From Sphaerisporangium dianthi (GTDB lineage Bacteria; Actinomycetota; Actinomycetes; Streptosporangiales; Streptosporangiaceae): a stretch of DNA of 64,000 nt. The notes beneath the pieces were generated by a model, which was not told the DNA's origin, made no database searches, and saw only the letters and a list, made by a program, of their open reading frames with translations. The stretch lies in assembly GCF_042654065.1 (NCBI RefSeq), contig NZ_JBHSFP010000015.1, positions 136,875 to 200,874 on the forward strand, in the 5' to 3' direction. Position 1 is the stretch's first letter; the number at the start of each line of letters is the position of its first letter. Positions 26,329 through 34,817 of the stretch are shown here, one piece after another. Position numbers and translations under genes: made by a program.

Positions 26329-27252
26329 CTACCGGGTGATCTTCATATCCTTGATGATCACCGGGAGCTTGGGGGCGTTGGAGCCCTCGCCGCGCACGTC
26401 GGCCATGGGGTCGTCGTTGAAGGGGATGATGCCGCCCTTGGCGATCTTGTCGATGACGTTCATGCCCTGCTTGACCACGCCGAACGGGGTGAAGGCGGCG
26501 CCGGAGGCGGTCAGCTGGGTGTTCTCGTCCGAGAAGGAGATGAAGAACTGGCTGCCGTTGGAGTTGGCGTCCTCTGAGGCCTGCGCCATCGCGACCGTTC
26601 CCCTGCCGAGCGGGATGCCGCCGAGGTTCTCGTCGCCGAAGAGGTATCCCGGGCCGCCTGAGCCGTCGGTGGCGTGCTTGCCGTCGGCCTTGGCCAGCGG
26701 GTCGCCGCACTGCAGCATGCCCAGGCCCACGGTGTCCACCGTCGCGAGGCGGTGGCAGCGCGTGTTGTCGAAGAAGTTCTTCTTGGCGAGGAACTCGAAG
26801 GAGTTCACCGTGCACGGCGTCTGCGCGGTGGCGAGCTCGATGACGATCGTCCCCTGGTTCGTGGTGATCACCATGTTCCTGCCCCGGGTGTCCGGCTTGG
26901 ACGGCGGCGTGCCGACCTTCTTGGCCGGCGCTCCGGAGTCGTCCTTGCGGTACTCGCAGGTCGTGCCGGCGGGGGCGGCGCTCGTGCTGGGCAGGGCGAC
27001 CGGTGCGGAGGCTCCCGGCGAGGCCGCGGAGGAGGCGGAGGCGGAGCCGGTGGGATCGGCGGCCGTCGGCTTGCCGTCTCGGTCGTTCCCCATGAGCGTG
27101 GTCGCGGCGAAGATGCCGCCGCCCACGACCACCACGCCGAGGACGGCGCCGATGACCGTGTTCCGCCTGGACTTGCCGGTGTCCTGGGTGCGCTGTTGCT
27201 GTCGCTCGCGGTGCTCCCGTGCCAGCTGGGTCTGGCGATCCACGTCGGTCAC
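26329..27252 (-). CDS. Membrane-anchored cyclophilin-type peptidyl-prolyl isomerase (copy 2)
   Basis: 307-residue paralogue of copy 1. Same plan: basic N terminus (QLAREHRERQQQR), one helix at about 31-52 (NTVIGAVLGVVVVGGGIFAAT), Ser/Ala/Pro linker, and an external cyclophilin domain with VITTNQGTIVI, SFEFLAKKNFFD, MLQCGDPLAKADG, NGSQFFISF and FTPFGVV. The four cysteines (TCEYR, TPCTV, RCHRL, LQCGD) sit where they do in copy 1. GTG start with GGAAGG upstream. It is transcribed toward aspS and ends at their shared terminator. Two such genes bracketing MBL-hisS-aspS suggests an old duplication kept for distinct clients. Confidence 0.88.
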   Translation of the reverse strand: MTDVDRQTQLAREHRERQQQRTQDTGKSRRNTVIGAVLGVVVVGGGIFAATTLMGNDRDGKPTAADPTGSASASSAASPGASAPVALPSTSAAPAGTTCEYRKDDSGAPAKKVGTPPSKPDTRGRNMVITTNQGTIVIELATAQTPCTVNSFEFLAKKNFFDNTRCHRLATVDTVGLGMLQCGDPLAKADGKHATDGSGGPGYLFGDENLGGIPLGRGTVAMAQASEDANSNGSQFFISFSDENTQLTASGAAFTPFGVVKQGMNVIDKIAKGGIIPFNDDPMADVRGEGSNAPKLPVIIKDMKITR

Positions 27253-27541
27253 GGTATGCCTTCCATTTGCCGATAGATGACTTGATGTGCTCGGGAATCG
27301 TACCGGCCTTTACGTCGAGCCCGTATAAAACGCCCAGTTCGGTAGGCCGGTCGATCGTCCCCCGCCGGCCACCGCGTGCTGTGGTTGCATCGAGGAAGGT
27401 TGCCGAGAGGAATTTCTTATGGCGGTTTGACGCCGGACCCGCCACCATGGGGGCGCGGTGGAGGGGGACCGCGCCGTCCGGCCCACATCGGAACCTCGCC
27501 CCGGCGGGATCCGTACAGGGGACGAGCCACTGACAGGAGCC

Positions 27542-28006
27542 ATGATGTTCGACCAGATTCTCGGCCTGCCCGCCCACCCCCTGATCATCCATGCCGCCGT
27601 GATCCTCATCCCGCTGCTCGCCGTGGGGTCGGTGGTGTACGGCGCGGTGCCCCGTGTGCGTCCCTCCATCGGCTGGGCGGTCGTCCTGCTCGCGATCGCC
27701 GCCCCGGCCGCCGCCTTCGCGGCCAAGGAGAGCGGCGAGGCGTTCTTCGACGGCATGTTCGCGGGCGGCCTGCCCGAGGGCGCGCTCGGGGCGCGCATCA
27801 CCGAGCACCAGAGCTACGCCAACCCCCTGCTGCTCAGCGCGGTGGGCCTGGGCGTCTCCTCTCTCCTGCTGGTCTACTCGGCCCGCAAGCTCGGCAGGAT
27901 CACCACCGTGGTCCTGACCGTGGTCACCGTGCTGCTCGCCCTCGCGGCCGGCTTCTACGTCCTGCGGGCCGGCCACACCGGGGCGACGGCGGTCTGGGCC
28001 CGCTGA
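27542..28006 (+). CDS. DUF2231 membrane protein
   Basis: 154 residues with four predicted membrane helices (about 12-32, 39-60, 92-112, 120-142). The family signature LGLPAHPLIIHAAVILIPLL, with the two His residues in the first helix, is at the N terminus; His pairs in this family suggest haem or metal binding, but the function is not known. ATG 27542 follows AGGAG; a second ATG comes directly after. Upstream frames to 27458 have no ribosome site. The ~290 bases between copy 2 of the cyclophilin and this gene hold only promoter-sized AT-richer patches. Confidence 0.8.
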   Translation: MMFDQILGLPAHPLIIHAAVILIPLLAVGSVVYGAVPRVRPSIGWAVVLLAIAAPAAAFAAKESGEAFFDGMFAGGLPEGALGARITEHQSYANPLLLSAVGLGVSSLLLVYSARKLGRITTVVLTVVTVLLALAAGFYVLRAGHTGATAVWAR

Positions 28007-28047
28007 CACCGCTTGCGGCGCGGCCGTGAGCCGCGCCGCGCCGGCGG

Positions 28048-28053
28048 TAGTGT
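28048..28053 (+). promoter_or_regulatory. Possible -10 box of a leaderless rarA transcript
   Basis: TAGTGT lies six bases before the rarA GTG, which has no Shine-Dalgarno sequence. The matching -35 (GTGAGC, 28025-28030) is poor, so support is limited to the -10 and its spacing. Confidence 0.35.
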
Positions 28054-28059
28054 CGACGC

Positions 28060-29376
28060 GTGGAGAGTTTGTTCGATTCGGCGGCGGAGGAGGCCCACAG
28101 GGGCCAGGAGCCGCTGGCGGTGCGCATGCGGCCCCGCACCCTCGACGAGGTGATCGGCCAGCGCCACCTGCTCGGCCAGGGCACCCCGCTGCGCCGGCTG
28201 GTCGAGAGCGAGGCCCCCATGTCGCTGTTCCTGTGGGGTCCTCCCGGCACCGGCAAGACCACCCTGGCCTACGTCGTCGCCGGTGTGACCAAGCGCCGCT
28301 TCATCGAGGTGTCGGCCGTCTCGGCGGGGGTCAAGGAGGTCAGGGCGGCCATCGACCAGGCCAAACGCGAGCTCGGCATGACCGGCCGCCAGACGGTCCT
28401 GTTCGTCGATGAGGTGCACCGCTTCAACAAGGCACAGCAGGACGCACTGCTGCCGGCCGTGGAGAACCGCTGGGTCACCTTCATCGGCGCCACCACCGAG
28501 AATCCCTTCTTCTCGGTCATCTCCCCGCTGCTGTCGCGCTCGCTGCTGCTGACGCTGGAGTCGCTGTCCGAGGCCGACGTCCGGGACGTCCTGGACCGGG
28601 CGCTGACCGACCCGCGCGGCCTGTCCGGCGAGGTCACCCTCGCGCCCGAGGCCATGGAGCACCTGGTGCGCCTGGCCGGGGGAGACGCCCGCCGCTCGCT
28701 CACCTACCTGGAGGCCGCGGCGCTGCTCGTCCCCCGGGGCGAGATCACGGTGGAGACCGTCGAGAAGGCCGTCGACAAGGCCGCCGTGCGCTACGACCGG
28801 CAGGGCGACCAGCACTACGACGTCATCAGCGCCTTCATCAAGAGCATGCGCGGCTCGGACGCCGACGCGGCCCTGCACTACCTCGCCCGCATGATCGAGG
28901 CGGGCGAGGACCCCCGGTTCCTGGCCCGCCGCATCATGATCTTCGCCTCGGAGGACGTCGGGATGGCCGATCCCGCCTGCCTGCAGGTCGCGGTCGCCGC
29001 CGCCCAGGCCGTGCAGATGATCGGCCTGCCCGAAGGCCGCATCAACCTGGCCCAGGCGGTCATCCACTGCGCGCTGGCCCCCAAGTCCAACGCCGTCGTC
29101 ACGGCGATCGGCGCCGCCTCCGACGACGTGCGCAAAGGGCTGATCGGCCAGGTGCCCGGTCACCTGCGCGACGCCCACTACCCCGGCGCGGCCAAGCTCG
29201 GGCACGGCAAGGGCTACCAATACCCGCACGACTTCGAGCACGGCCTGGTCAGGCAGGACTACGCGCCCGAGGAGGTCCGCGCCCGCCGGTACTACGAGCC
29301 GACCCGCCACGGCGCCGAGGCGCACTTCGCCGACCGGTGGGCGAAGATCCGCGAGTTCCTGCGCGGCGCGCGGTGA
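28060..29376 (+). CDS. rarA: Replication-associated recombination protein RarA (MgsA)
   Basis: AAA+ ATPase that acts at stalled replication forks, related to clamp-loader subunits and to eukaryotic WRNIP1. 438 residues. Walker A GPPGTGKTT at about 59-67, Walker B LFVDEVHRFNKAQQDALL from about 113, sensor 1 FIGATTENPFF, and the C-terminal tetramerisation domain with HYDVISAFIKSMRGSD, ARRIMIFASEDVG and the closing YPHDFEHG. N-terminal PLAVRMRPRTLDEVIGQRHLL is diagnostic. No rpsD gene follows it, unlike in Streptomyces. Confidence 0.95.
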   Translation: MESLFDSAAEEAHRGQEPLAVRMRPRTLDEVIGQRHLLGQGTPLRRLVESEAPMSLFLWGPPGTGKTTLAYVVAGVTKRRFIEVSAVSAGVKEVRAAIDQAKRELGMTGRQTVLFVDEVHRFNKAQQDALLPAVENRWVTFIGATTENPFFSVISPLLSRSLLLTLESLSEADVRDVLDRALTDPRGLSGEVTLAPEAMEHLVRLAGGDARRSLTYLEAAALLVPRGEITVETVEKAVDKAAVRYDRQGDQHYDVISAFIKSMRGSDADAALHYLARMIEAGEDPRFLARRIMIFASEDVGMADPACLQVAVAAAQAVQMIGLPEGRINLAQAVIHCALAPKSNAVVTAIGAASDDVRKGLIGQVPGHLRDAHYPGAAKLGHGKGYQYPHDFEHGLVRQDYAPEEVRARRYYEPTRHGAEAHFADRWAKIREFLRGAR

Positions 29377-29503
29377 CCGCCCCGCCGTCCACAGACGGGC
29401 GCGCTCAGCGCGGGCGCCGGGCCCGGGCGCGATAGGGTCTCCCCATTCCATCGCCCCGGCCGGGTCGGACATCCGCAGGCCACCTACGAGGGGACGCATC
29501 GAC

Positions 29504-29896
29504 ATGCTTACCGCGGGAGAGGTCGCAGGCCTCATCGTCGCCATGTTCTGGGCGATATTGGTGTGCTTCATGGCCGTGGTGCTGGTGCGGCTGGCCCGGC
29601 TGCTCACCGAGACCGCCAAGATGGTCGCCGACCTCAGCGAGCGCGTCATCCCGCTGCTGGACGACGTCAGCGTCACGGTCACAGAGACCAACCGCCAGCT
29701 GGTCGCCGTCGAGGCGATCGCGGTCGACATGAAGCAGGTCAGCGGCAACATGGTCAGGGTCACCGGCATCGCCTCCACGCTGCTGGCCAGGCCGCTGATC
29801 AAAATCGCGTCGTTCCTGCACGCCCTGCGCGCCGCGCTCACCGGCCGGCGCCGGCACGCCGCCCTCACCTCCGGCGGCAGGCGGGGGCGCTCGTGA
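29504..29896 (+). CDS. DUF948 membrane protein
   Basis: 130 residues: one N-terminal membrane helix (AGLIVAMFWAILVCFMAVVLV, about 8-28), then an amphipathic heptad-rich region (LARLLTETAKMVADLSERVIPLLDDVSVTV) typical of the DUF948 family, and an Arg/Gly-rich tail. Function unknown; general-stress proteins of Bacillota carry the same domain. Stop and the next start overlap as GTGA. Conserved next to alaS in actinomycetes. Confidence 0.8.
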   Translation: MLTAGEVAGLIVAMFWAILVCFMAVVLVRLARLLTETAKMVADLSERVIPLLDDVSVTVTETNRQLVAVEAIAVDMKQVSGNMVRVTGIASTLLARPLIKIASFLHALRAALTGRRRHAALTSGGRRGRS

Positions 29897-30147
29897 TCCG
29901 CCGGCTGTTCTACATGGCCCTGGGCGCGTACATCGCGGTCTGGGTGATGCGTAAGCTGCAAACGTTGAAGCCCGACCATCTCGCGCGCCGCACGGCCGGC
30001 CACGCCATGGACCTCGCCGCCGAGGCGCGCCTGTTCGCCGCCGAGGTCCGGCACCTGTCGGCAGGCAGGGAAACCGAGTTGCGAGCGCGGTTCGGCATCG
30101 ACAGTGTTGAAGAAACCCACGACAACGACGTAAAGGATGGCCGCTGA
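29893..30147 (+). CDS. Small membrane protein (DUF6167-like) before alaS
   Basis: 84 residues: one helix at the N terminus (IRRLFYMALGAYIAVWVMRKLQ), then an amphipathic helix (AMDLAAEARLFAAEVR) and a charged tail. Starts with GTG overlapping the DUF948 stop by four bases and ends two bases before the alaS ATG. Small proteins of this type between DUF948 and alaS are filed as DUF6167 in actinomycetes; I assign the family from position and layout, not from a motif. Probably works with the DUF948 protein at the membrane. Confidence 0.6.
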   Translation: MIRRLFYMALGAYIAVWVMRKLQTLKPDHLARRTAGHAMDLAAEARLFAAEVRHLSAGRETELRARFGIDSVEETHDNDVKDGR

Positions 30148-30148
30148 G

Positions 30149-32821
30149 ATGGAGTCGGCAGAGATCGCCCGCCGCTTCCTGCGCTTCTTCGAGGAGCGCG
30201 GTCACACTGTCGTGCCCTCGGCCAGCCTTGTCGCCGAGGACCCGACGCTGCTGCTGGTCAACGCGGGCATGGTGCCCTTCAAGCCCTACTTCCTCGGGCA
30301 GAAGAAGCCGCCGTTCCCGCGGGCGGCCAGCGCCCAGAAGGTCGTGCGCACGCTCGACATCGACGAGGTGGGCAAGACCACCCGGCACGCCAGCTTCTTC
30401 CAGATGCTCGGCAACTTCTCCTTCGGCGACTACTTCAAGGAGCAGGCGCTCCCGTACGCCTGGGAGCTGCTGACCAGGTCCGAGTCCGAGGGCGGCTTCG
30501 GTTTCCCCGAGGGCCTTCTCTGGGTCACCGTCTACCACGACGACGACGAGGCCTTCGACATCTGGCACAACAAGGTCGGCATCCCCGCAGAGCGCATCCA
30601 GCGCCGCGGGCTGGCCGACAACTACTGGCACATGGGCGTGCCCGGCCCCGGCGGCCCCTGCTCCGAGATCTACTACGACCGCGGCGTCGACTACGGCAAG
30701 GAAGGCGGGCCGGTCGCCGACGAGAACCGCTACCTGGAGGTCTGGAACAACGTCTTCATGCAGTTCCAGCTCAGCGCGGTTCGCAGCAAGGTCGACTTCG
30801 ACGTCTCCGGCGAGCTGCCGGCCAAGAGCGTGGACACCGGCATGGGCCTCGAGCGCATGGCGGCCATCCTGCAGGGCGTCGACAACATCTACGAGATCGA
30901 CACCACCTACAAGATCCTCGACAAGGCGGCCGAGCTCACCAAGACCCGCTACGGCAGGAACGCCCGCGCCGACGTCTCGCTGCGCGTCGTCGCCGACCAC
31001 CTGCGCGCCGGCGTCATGCTCGTGGGCGACGGGGTGACGCCCACCAACGAGGGCCGCGGGTACGTCCTGCGCCGCATGCTGCGCCGGGCCATCCGCAACC
31101 TGCGCCTGCTCGGCGCGGGCGAAGAGCGCTACATGCACGAGCTCGCCTCGACCACGATCGAGGCGATGGGCCAGCAGTACCCCGAGCTCAAGAGCGACGC
31201 CGCGCACATCCACACCGTGATCGACGCCGAAGAGACCTCCTTCCTCGGCACTCTGCGCACCGGCACCGCCATCTTCGACGCCGCGGTCGAGGAGACCAAG
31301 CGCAAGGGCGCCGCGACGCTCGCGGGCGGCCAGGCGTTCCAGCTGCACGACACCTACGGCTTCCCCATCGACCTGACGCTGGAGATGGCGTCCGAGCAGG
31401 GCCTGCAGGTCGACGAGGACGGCTTCCGCCGCCTGATGAACGAGCAGCGCGACCGCGCCAAGGCCGACTCCGCGGCCAAGAAGACCGGCAACGCCGACAT
31501 CTCCGTGCTCGGCGAGCTGCTCGACCGGGCCGGCAAGGTCGACTTCCTCGGCTACGACCTCACCACCGCCGAGGCGAACGTCATCGGCCTGCTCGTCGAC
31601 GGCGCCTCGGCGCAGGCGGCCGGCGCGGGCAGCACGGTCGAGGTCGTCCTCGACCGCACGCCGTTCTACGCCGAGGGCGGCGGCCAGCTCTCCGACCAGG
31701 GCGTGATCAGCACCGGCGGCGCGCACGTGGACATCGTCGACGTGCAGTCCCCGTTCGCCGGGCTGGTGGTGCACCGCGGCAAGGTCCGCGACGGCGAGAT
31801 CCGCGTGGGCGACCAGGTCCAGGCCGAGATCGACATCGAGCGGCGCCGGGCCATCTCCCGCAGCCACACCGCCACCCACCTGGTCCACCGCGGGTTCCGC
31901 AACGCGCTCGGCGAGAGCGCGGCGCAGGCCGGCTCGGAGAACTCCCCGGGACGCTTCCGCTTCGACTTCACCGCGGCCGGCGCCGTCCCGCCGAGCCTGC
32001 TGCGCGACGTCGAGGACGAGGTCAACGCCATCCTGATCAACGACCTGAAGGTCCACGCCTACCACACCTCCCTCAGCGAGGCCCGTTCCATGGGCGCCCT
32101 GGCGCTGTTCGGCGAGAAGTACGGCGACGAGGTCCGTATCGTCGAGGTCGGCGACTACTCCCGCGAGCTGTGCGGCGGCACCCACGTCGCGAGCTCCGGC
32201 CAGCTCGGCCTGGTCAAGGTGCTCGGCGAGGCCTCGATCGGCGCCGGCGTGCGCCGGGTCGAGGCACTGGTCGGCATCGACGCCTTCCGCTTCCTGGCCC
32301 GCGAGAGCGTCCTTGTCGCCCAGATCAGCGAGCAGCTCAAGGCGCGCCGCGAAGAGCTGCCCGAGCGCGTCGAGGGCATCGTCACCCGCCTGCGCACCGC
32401 CGAGCGCGAGCTCGAGAAGCTCCGTTCGGCCCAGGTGCTCGCGGTGGCAGGCGAGCTGGCCGCCTCCGCCCGCGACATCGAGGGCGCGTCGGTGGTGACT
32501 CACCGCGCGCCTGACGGCACTTCGGCCGATGACCTGCGTAAACTCGCCCTAGACGTGCGTGGCCGGTTCCCCGGTGACCGCGCTGCGATGATCGTGATCG
32601 CCGGTGTTCCCGCCGACCGGCCGGTCGTGGTCGCCGCTGTGAACGATGCGGGGCGCGCCCGGGGACTCAAGGCCGGGAGACTGGTCGGCGTCGCCGCCAA
32701 GGCACTTGGGGGTGGCGGTGGCGGTAAGGATGACGTCGCGCAGGGCGGGGGCGCCCGTCCGGAGGCGATCGGTGACGCGCTCGGCGCCGTCGAGCACGCG
32801 GTCCGCGAGGCCCTGTCCTGA
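30149..32821 (+). CDS. alaS: Alanine--tRNA ligase
   Basis: 890-residue class II synthetase with editing. Catalytic core from AEIARRFLRFFEERGHTVVPS; editing domain with the zinc-binding HTATHLVH (about 572-579) and ELCGGTHV (about 672-679); C-terminal C-Ala domain with a coiled coil (LRTAERELEKLRSAQ) and the glycine-rich GGGGGGKDDVAQGGG near the end. ATG 30149 is chosen because the family begins MESAEI and AAGGATGG lies ahead; ATG 30137 is a less likely alternative. Confidence 0.96.
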   Translation: MESAEIARRFLRFFEERGHTVVPSASLVAEDPTLLLVNAGMVPFKPYFLGQKKPPFPRAASAQKVVRTLDIDEVGKTTRHASFFQMLGNFSFGDYFKEQALPYAWELLTRSESEGGFGFPEGLLWVTVYHDDDEAFDIWHNKVGIPAERIQRRGLADNYWHMGVPGPGGPCSEIYYDRGVDYGKEGGPVADENRYLEVWNNVFMQFQLSAVRSKVDFDVSGELPAKSVDTGMGLERMAAILQGVDNIYEIDTTYKILDKAAELTKTRYGRNARADVSLRVVADHLRAGVMLVGDGVTPTNEGRGYVLRRMLRRAIRNLRLLGAGEERYMHELASTTIEAMGQQYPELKSDAAHIHTVIDAEETSFLGTLRTGTAIFDAAVEETKRKGAATLAGGQAFQLHDTYGFPIDLTLEMASEQGLQVDEDGFRRLMNEQRDRAKADSAAKKTGNADISVLGELLDRAGKVDFLGYDLTTAEANVIGLLVDGASAQAAGAGSTVEVVLDRTPFYAEGGGQLSDQGVISTGGAHVDIVDVQSPFAGLVVHRGKVRDGEIRVGDQVQAEIDIERRRAISRSHTATHLVHRGFRNALGESAAQAGSENSPGRFRFDFTAAGAVPPSLLRDVEDEVNAILINDLKVHAYHTSLSEARSMGALALFGEKYGDEVRIVEVGDYSRELCGGTHVASSGQLGLVKVLGEASIGAGVRRVEALVGIDAFRFLARESVLVAQISEQLKARREELPERVEGIVTRLRTAERELEKLRSAQVLAVAGELAASARDIEGASVVTHRAPDGTSADDLRKLALDVRGRFPGDRAAMIVIAGVPADRPVVVAAVNDAGRARGLKAGRLVGVAAKALGGGGGGKDDVAQGGGARPEAIGDALGAVEHAVREALS

Positions 32822-32942
32822 GCATGGAGGTCTCGCCCGCGTCCATCGGCGGCGGCTCGGAGCATCGCGGGGCGGCCACGCCGCCCCGCCGAGGGCCGCG
32901 GCGGGGGCACGGTGCCCGCGGGCCGGGCGCGGGAGCCCCGCC

Positions 32943-33440
32943 ATGAGGCAGGGCGTCCGCCTCGGGGTCGATGTGGGGTCGGTCCGCGTCGGCGTGGCCC
33001 GCAGCGATCCTTCCGGGCTGCTGGCCACCCCGGTCGAGACCGTCCGCCGAGGCCGGGGCGATCTCGACCGCATCGCCGCGATCGCGGGCGAGCACGAGGC
33101 GATCGAGGTCGTCGTCGGCCTGCCCACCTCGCTGTCGGGCCGCGAGAGCCATGCCGCCGCGGCCGCCCGCGAGTTCGCCGGCCGCCTGGCCGCGCGCCTC
33201 GCTCCGGCGCCGGTCCGGCTGTACGACGAGCGGCTGACCACCGTGACCGCGCAGCAAGGGCTGCGGGCCAGCGGTGTGAAGGCCAAGAACCAGCGCGAGG
33301 TGGTCGACCAGGCGGCGGCCGTGGTGCTGCTGCAGGCCGCCCTGGAGGCCGAGCGGGCGAGCGGCGCCCCGCCGGGCAGACCCGTCGAGCCGCCGGGGCG
33401 CCGCCCCGGCGGAGAATCGAGCGCCGGGCACTCAGGGTGA
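32943..33440 (+). CDS. ruvX: YqgF/RuvX-type RNase H-fold nuclease
   Basis: 165 residues. RNase H-like domain with the first catalytic Asp in RLGVDVGSVRVGVARSD, the Glu-containing strand EVVVGLPTSLSGRES, DERLTTVTAQQGL and the final Asp in REVVDQAAAVVLLQAAL. The family takes part in 16S rRNA 5'-end maturation (E. coli YqgF) and may resolve junctions in mycobacteria. GGGAG precedes the ATG. It overlaps the first mltG gene by four bases; the alaS-ruvX-mltG order is typical of actinobacteria. About 25 Pro/Gly-rich residues extend past the fold. Confidence 0.9.
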   Translation: MRQGVRLGVDVGSVRVGVARSDPSGLLATPVETVRRGRGDLDRIAAIAGEHEAIEVVVGLPTSLSGRESHAAAAAREFAGRLAARLAPAPVRLYDERLTTVTAQQGLRASGVKAKNQREVVDQAAAVVLLQAALEAERASGAPPGRPVEPPGRRPGGESSAGHSG

Positions 33441-34660
33441 CCCGCCCGTCAGGGCTCGGCCCCGACGAGCCGGACGGCGCCGGGGGGCGCGAGCGGCCCG
33501 GAGGCCTGCCCGAGGAGCCCGACCGTCCTGACGACGTCGAGGATCCCGGCGACCTGATCGCGTTCAGCGGTGAGGACGCCGCCGGGGAGGACGACGAGCG
33601 CCGCGCCCGCACCGAGCGCGGCCGCCGCGGACTGGTCCTGCTGGTCGCCGGCGCAAGCACTGCGCTGGTCGCCGCGGGCCTCGCCGGCGCGTTCACCATG
33701 TGCCGGCCGTTGATGACACCGGACGACTTCGAGGGAAAGGGCTCGGCGCCCGTCGTGGTGGAGATCGTCCCGGGCGCCAGCGCGGGGGAGATCGCCGAGG
33801 CGCTGGTCCGGGCCGAGGTCGTGGCGAGCACGCGGTCCTTCGTGCACGTGGTCGAAGAGCGCGGCAAGTCCGGCAGCCTGCGGCCGGGGCGTTACCTGCT
33901 GCGCAAGCGCATGGCCGCCGCCTCGGCGCTCGATCTGCTGCTCACTCCCCAGTCCAGGATCCGCAAGCGGGTGACGATCCCCGAAGGGCTGCGCGCCGCC
34001 GAGACGGTCGCCCGCCTGGCCCAGGGCTCGGGGCTGCCGGCCGCCGAGCTGTCGAAGATCCTCGCCCGGCCGGCCGACCTCGGCCTGCCCGCCTATGCCA
34101 AGGACACCGCCGAAGGCTTCCTGTTCCCCGCGACCTACGACATCGAGCGCTCCACGACGCCGCGCGACCTGCTGCGGTCGATGGTCCGCCGGTTCAAGCG
34201 CGCCGCCGGCCAGGTCGGTCTGGAGGCCGGCGCGGCCCGGCAGCGCCTCACCCCGCGCGAGGTGGTGGTCGTCGCCAGCATCGTGCAGGCCGAGGGAGGC
34301 AGGGACGCCGACTATCCGAAGATCGCCAGAGTCATCTACAATCGCCTCGCGTCCGGAGCCAAGCTGGAGATGGACAGTACGGTGATGTACGGCCTGGGCA
34401 AGCACGGCATCGTGGCGTCCGGAGCCGAGATCAAGCGCGACACCCCCTACAACAGCTACATGCATCCCGGGCTGCCGCCCGGGCCGATCAGTAATCCCGG
34501 TGAGGCCGCCCTCAGTGCGGCGCTTCGTCCGGCTAAGGGTGATTGGTACTGGTTTGTCACGGTCGACCCACGGCGTAGAATCACGAAATTCACTGACAAA
34601 GAGAGTGAGTTCGTGAAATACCGAGAAGAGCTGCACCAACGTCTCGGGCAGCACCACTGA
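33437..34660 (+). CDS. mltG: Endolytic murein transglycosylase MltG, first of two (divergent copy)
   Basis: 407 residues. A long acidic N-terminal tail (about 1-60), one membrane helix (about 64-88) and a YceG/MltG domain outside the membrane: LysM-like part (VVVEIVPGASAGEIAEALV), PGRYLLRKRM, EGFLFPATYDI and the active region VVASIVQAEGGRDADYPKIARVIYNRL, then DSTVMYGLG and HPGLPPGPISNPG. MltG cuts nascent peptidoglycan strands and so sets their length. In copy 2 the active region reads IVEAESG; here the first Glu is Gln, the second Glu is kept. GTG start overlaps ruvX (GTGA). A second full mltG gene follows. Confidence 0.88.
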   Translation: MTRPSGLGPDEPDGAGGRERPGGLPEEPDRPDDVEDPGDLIAFSGEDAAGEDDERRARTERGRRGLVLLVAGASTALVAAGLAGAFTMCRPLMTPDDFEGKGSAPVVVEIVPGASAGEIAEALVRAEVVASTRSFVHVVEERGKSGSLRPGRYLLRKRMAAASALDLLLTPQSRIRKRVTIPEGLRAAETVARLAQGSGLPAAELSKILARPADLGLPAYAKDTAEGFLFPATYDIERSTTPRDLLRSMVRRFKRAAGQVGLEAGAARQRLTPREVVVVASIVQAEGGRDADYPKIARVIYNRLASGAKLEMDSTVMYGLGKHGIVASGAEIKRDTPYNSYMHPGLPPGPISNPGEAALSAALRPAKGDWYWFVTVDPRRRITKFTDKESEFVKYREELHQRLGQHH

Positions 34661-34817
34661 TGCCCGGCGGTACGGCCACCCCCTCCCGTACGCGCCCGGT
34701 GACCTGGGCCGGCGCGCCCATCGGCGTGGGAGTGACCAGCCATCCGGTAGGCCCTGCCGATTCGGGGCACTCCCTTGACGACGGGCCGGTCCGACCGGGA
34801 GATTGGCGAGCGCACCC

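Noticed and set aside
29405..32503. 1032-codon minus-strand frame opposite alaS
   Set aside because: Shadow of alaS, caused by codon bias.
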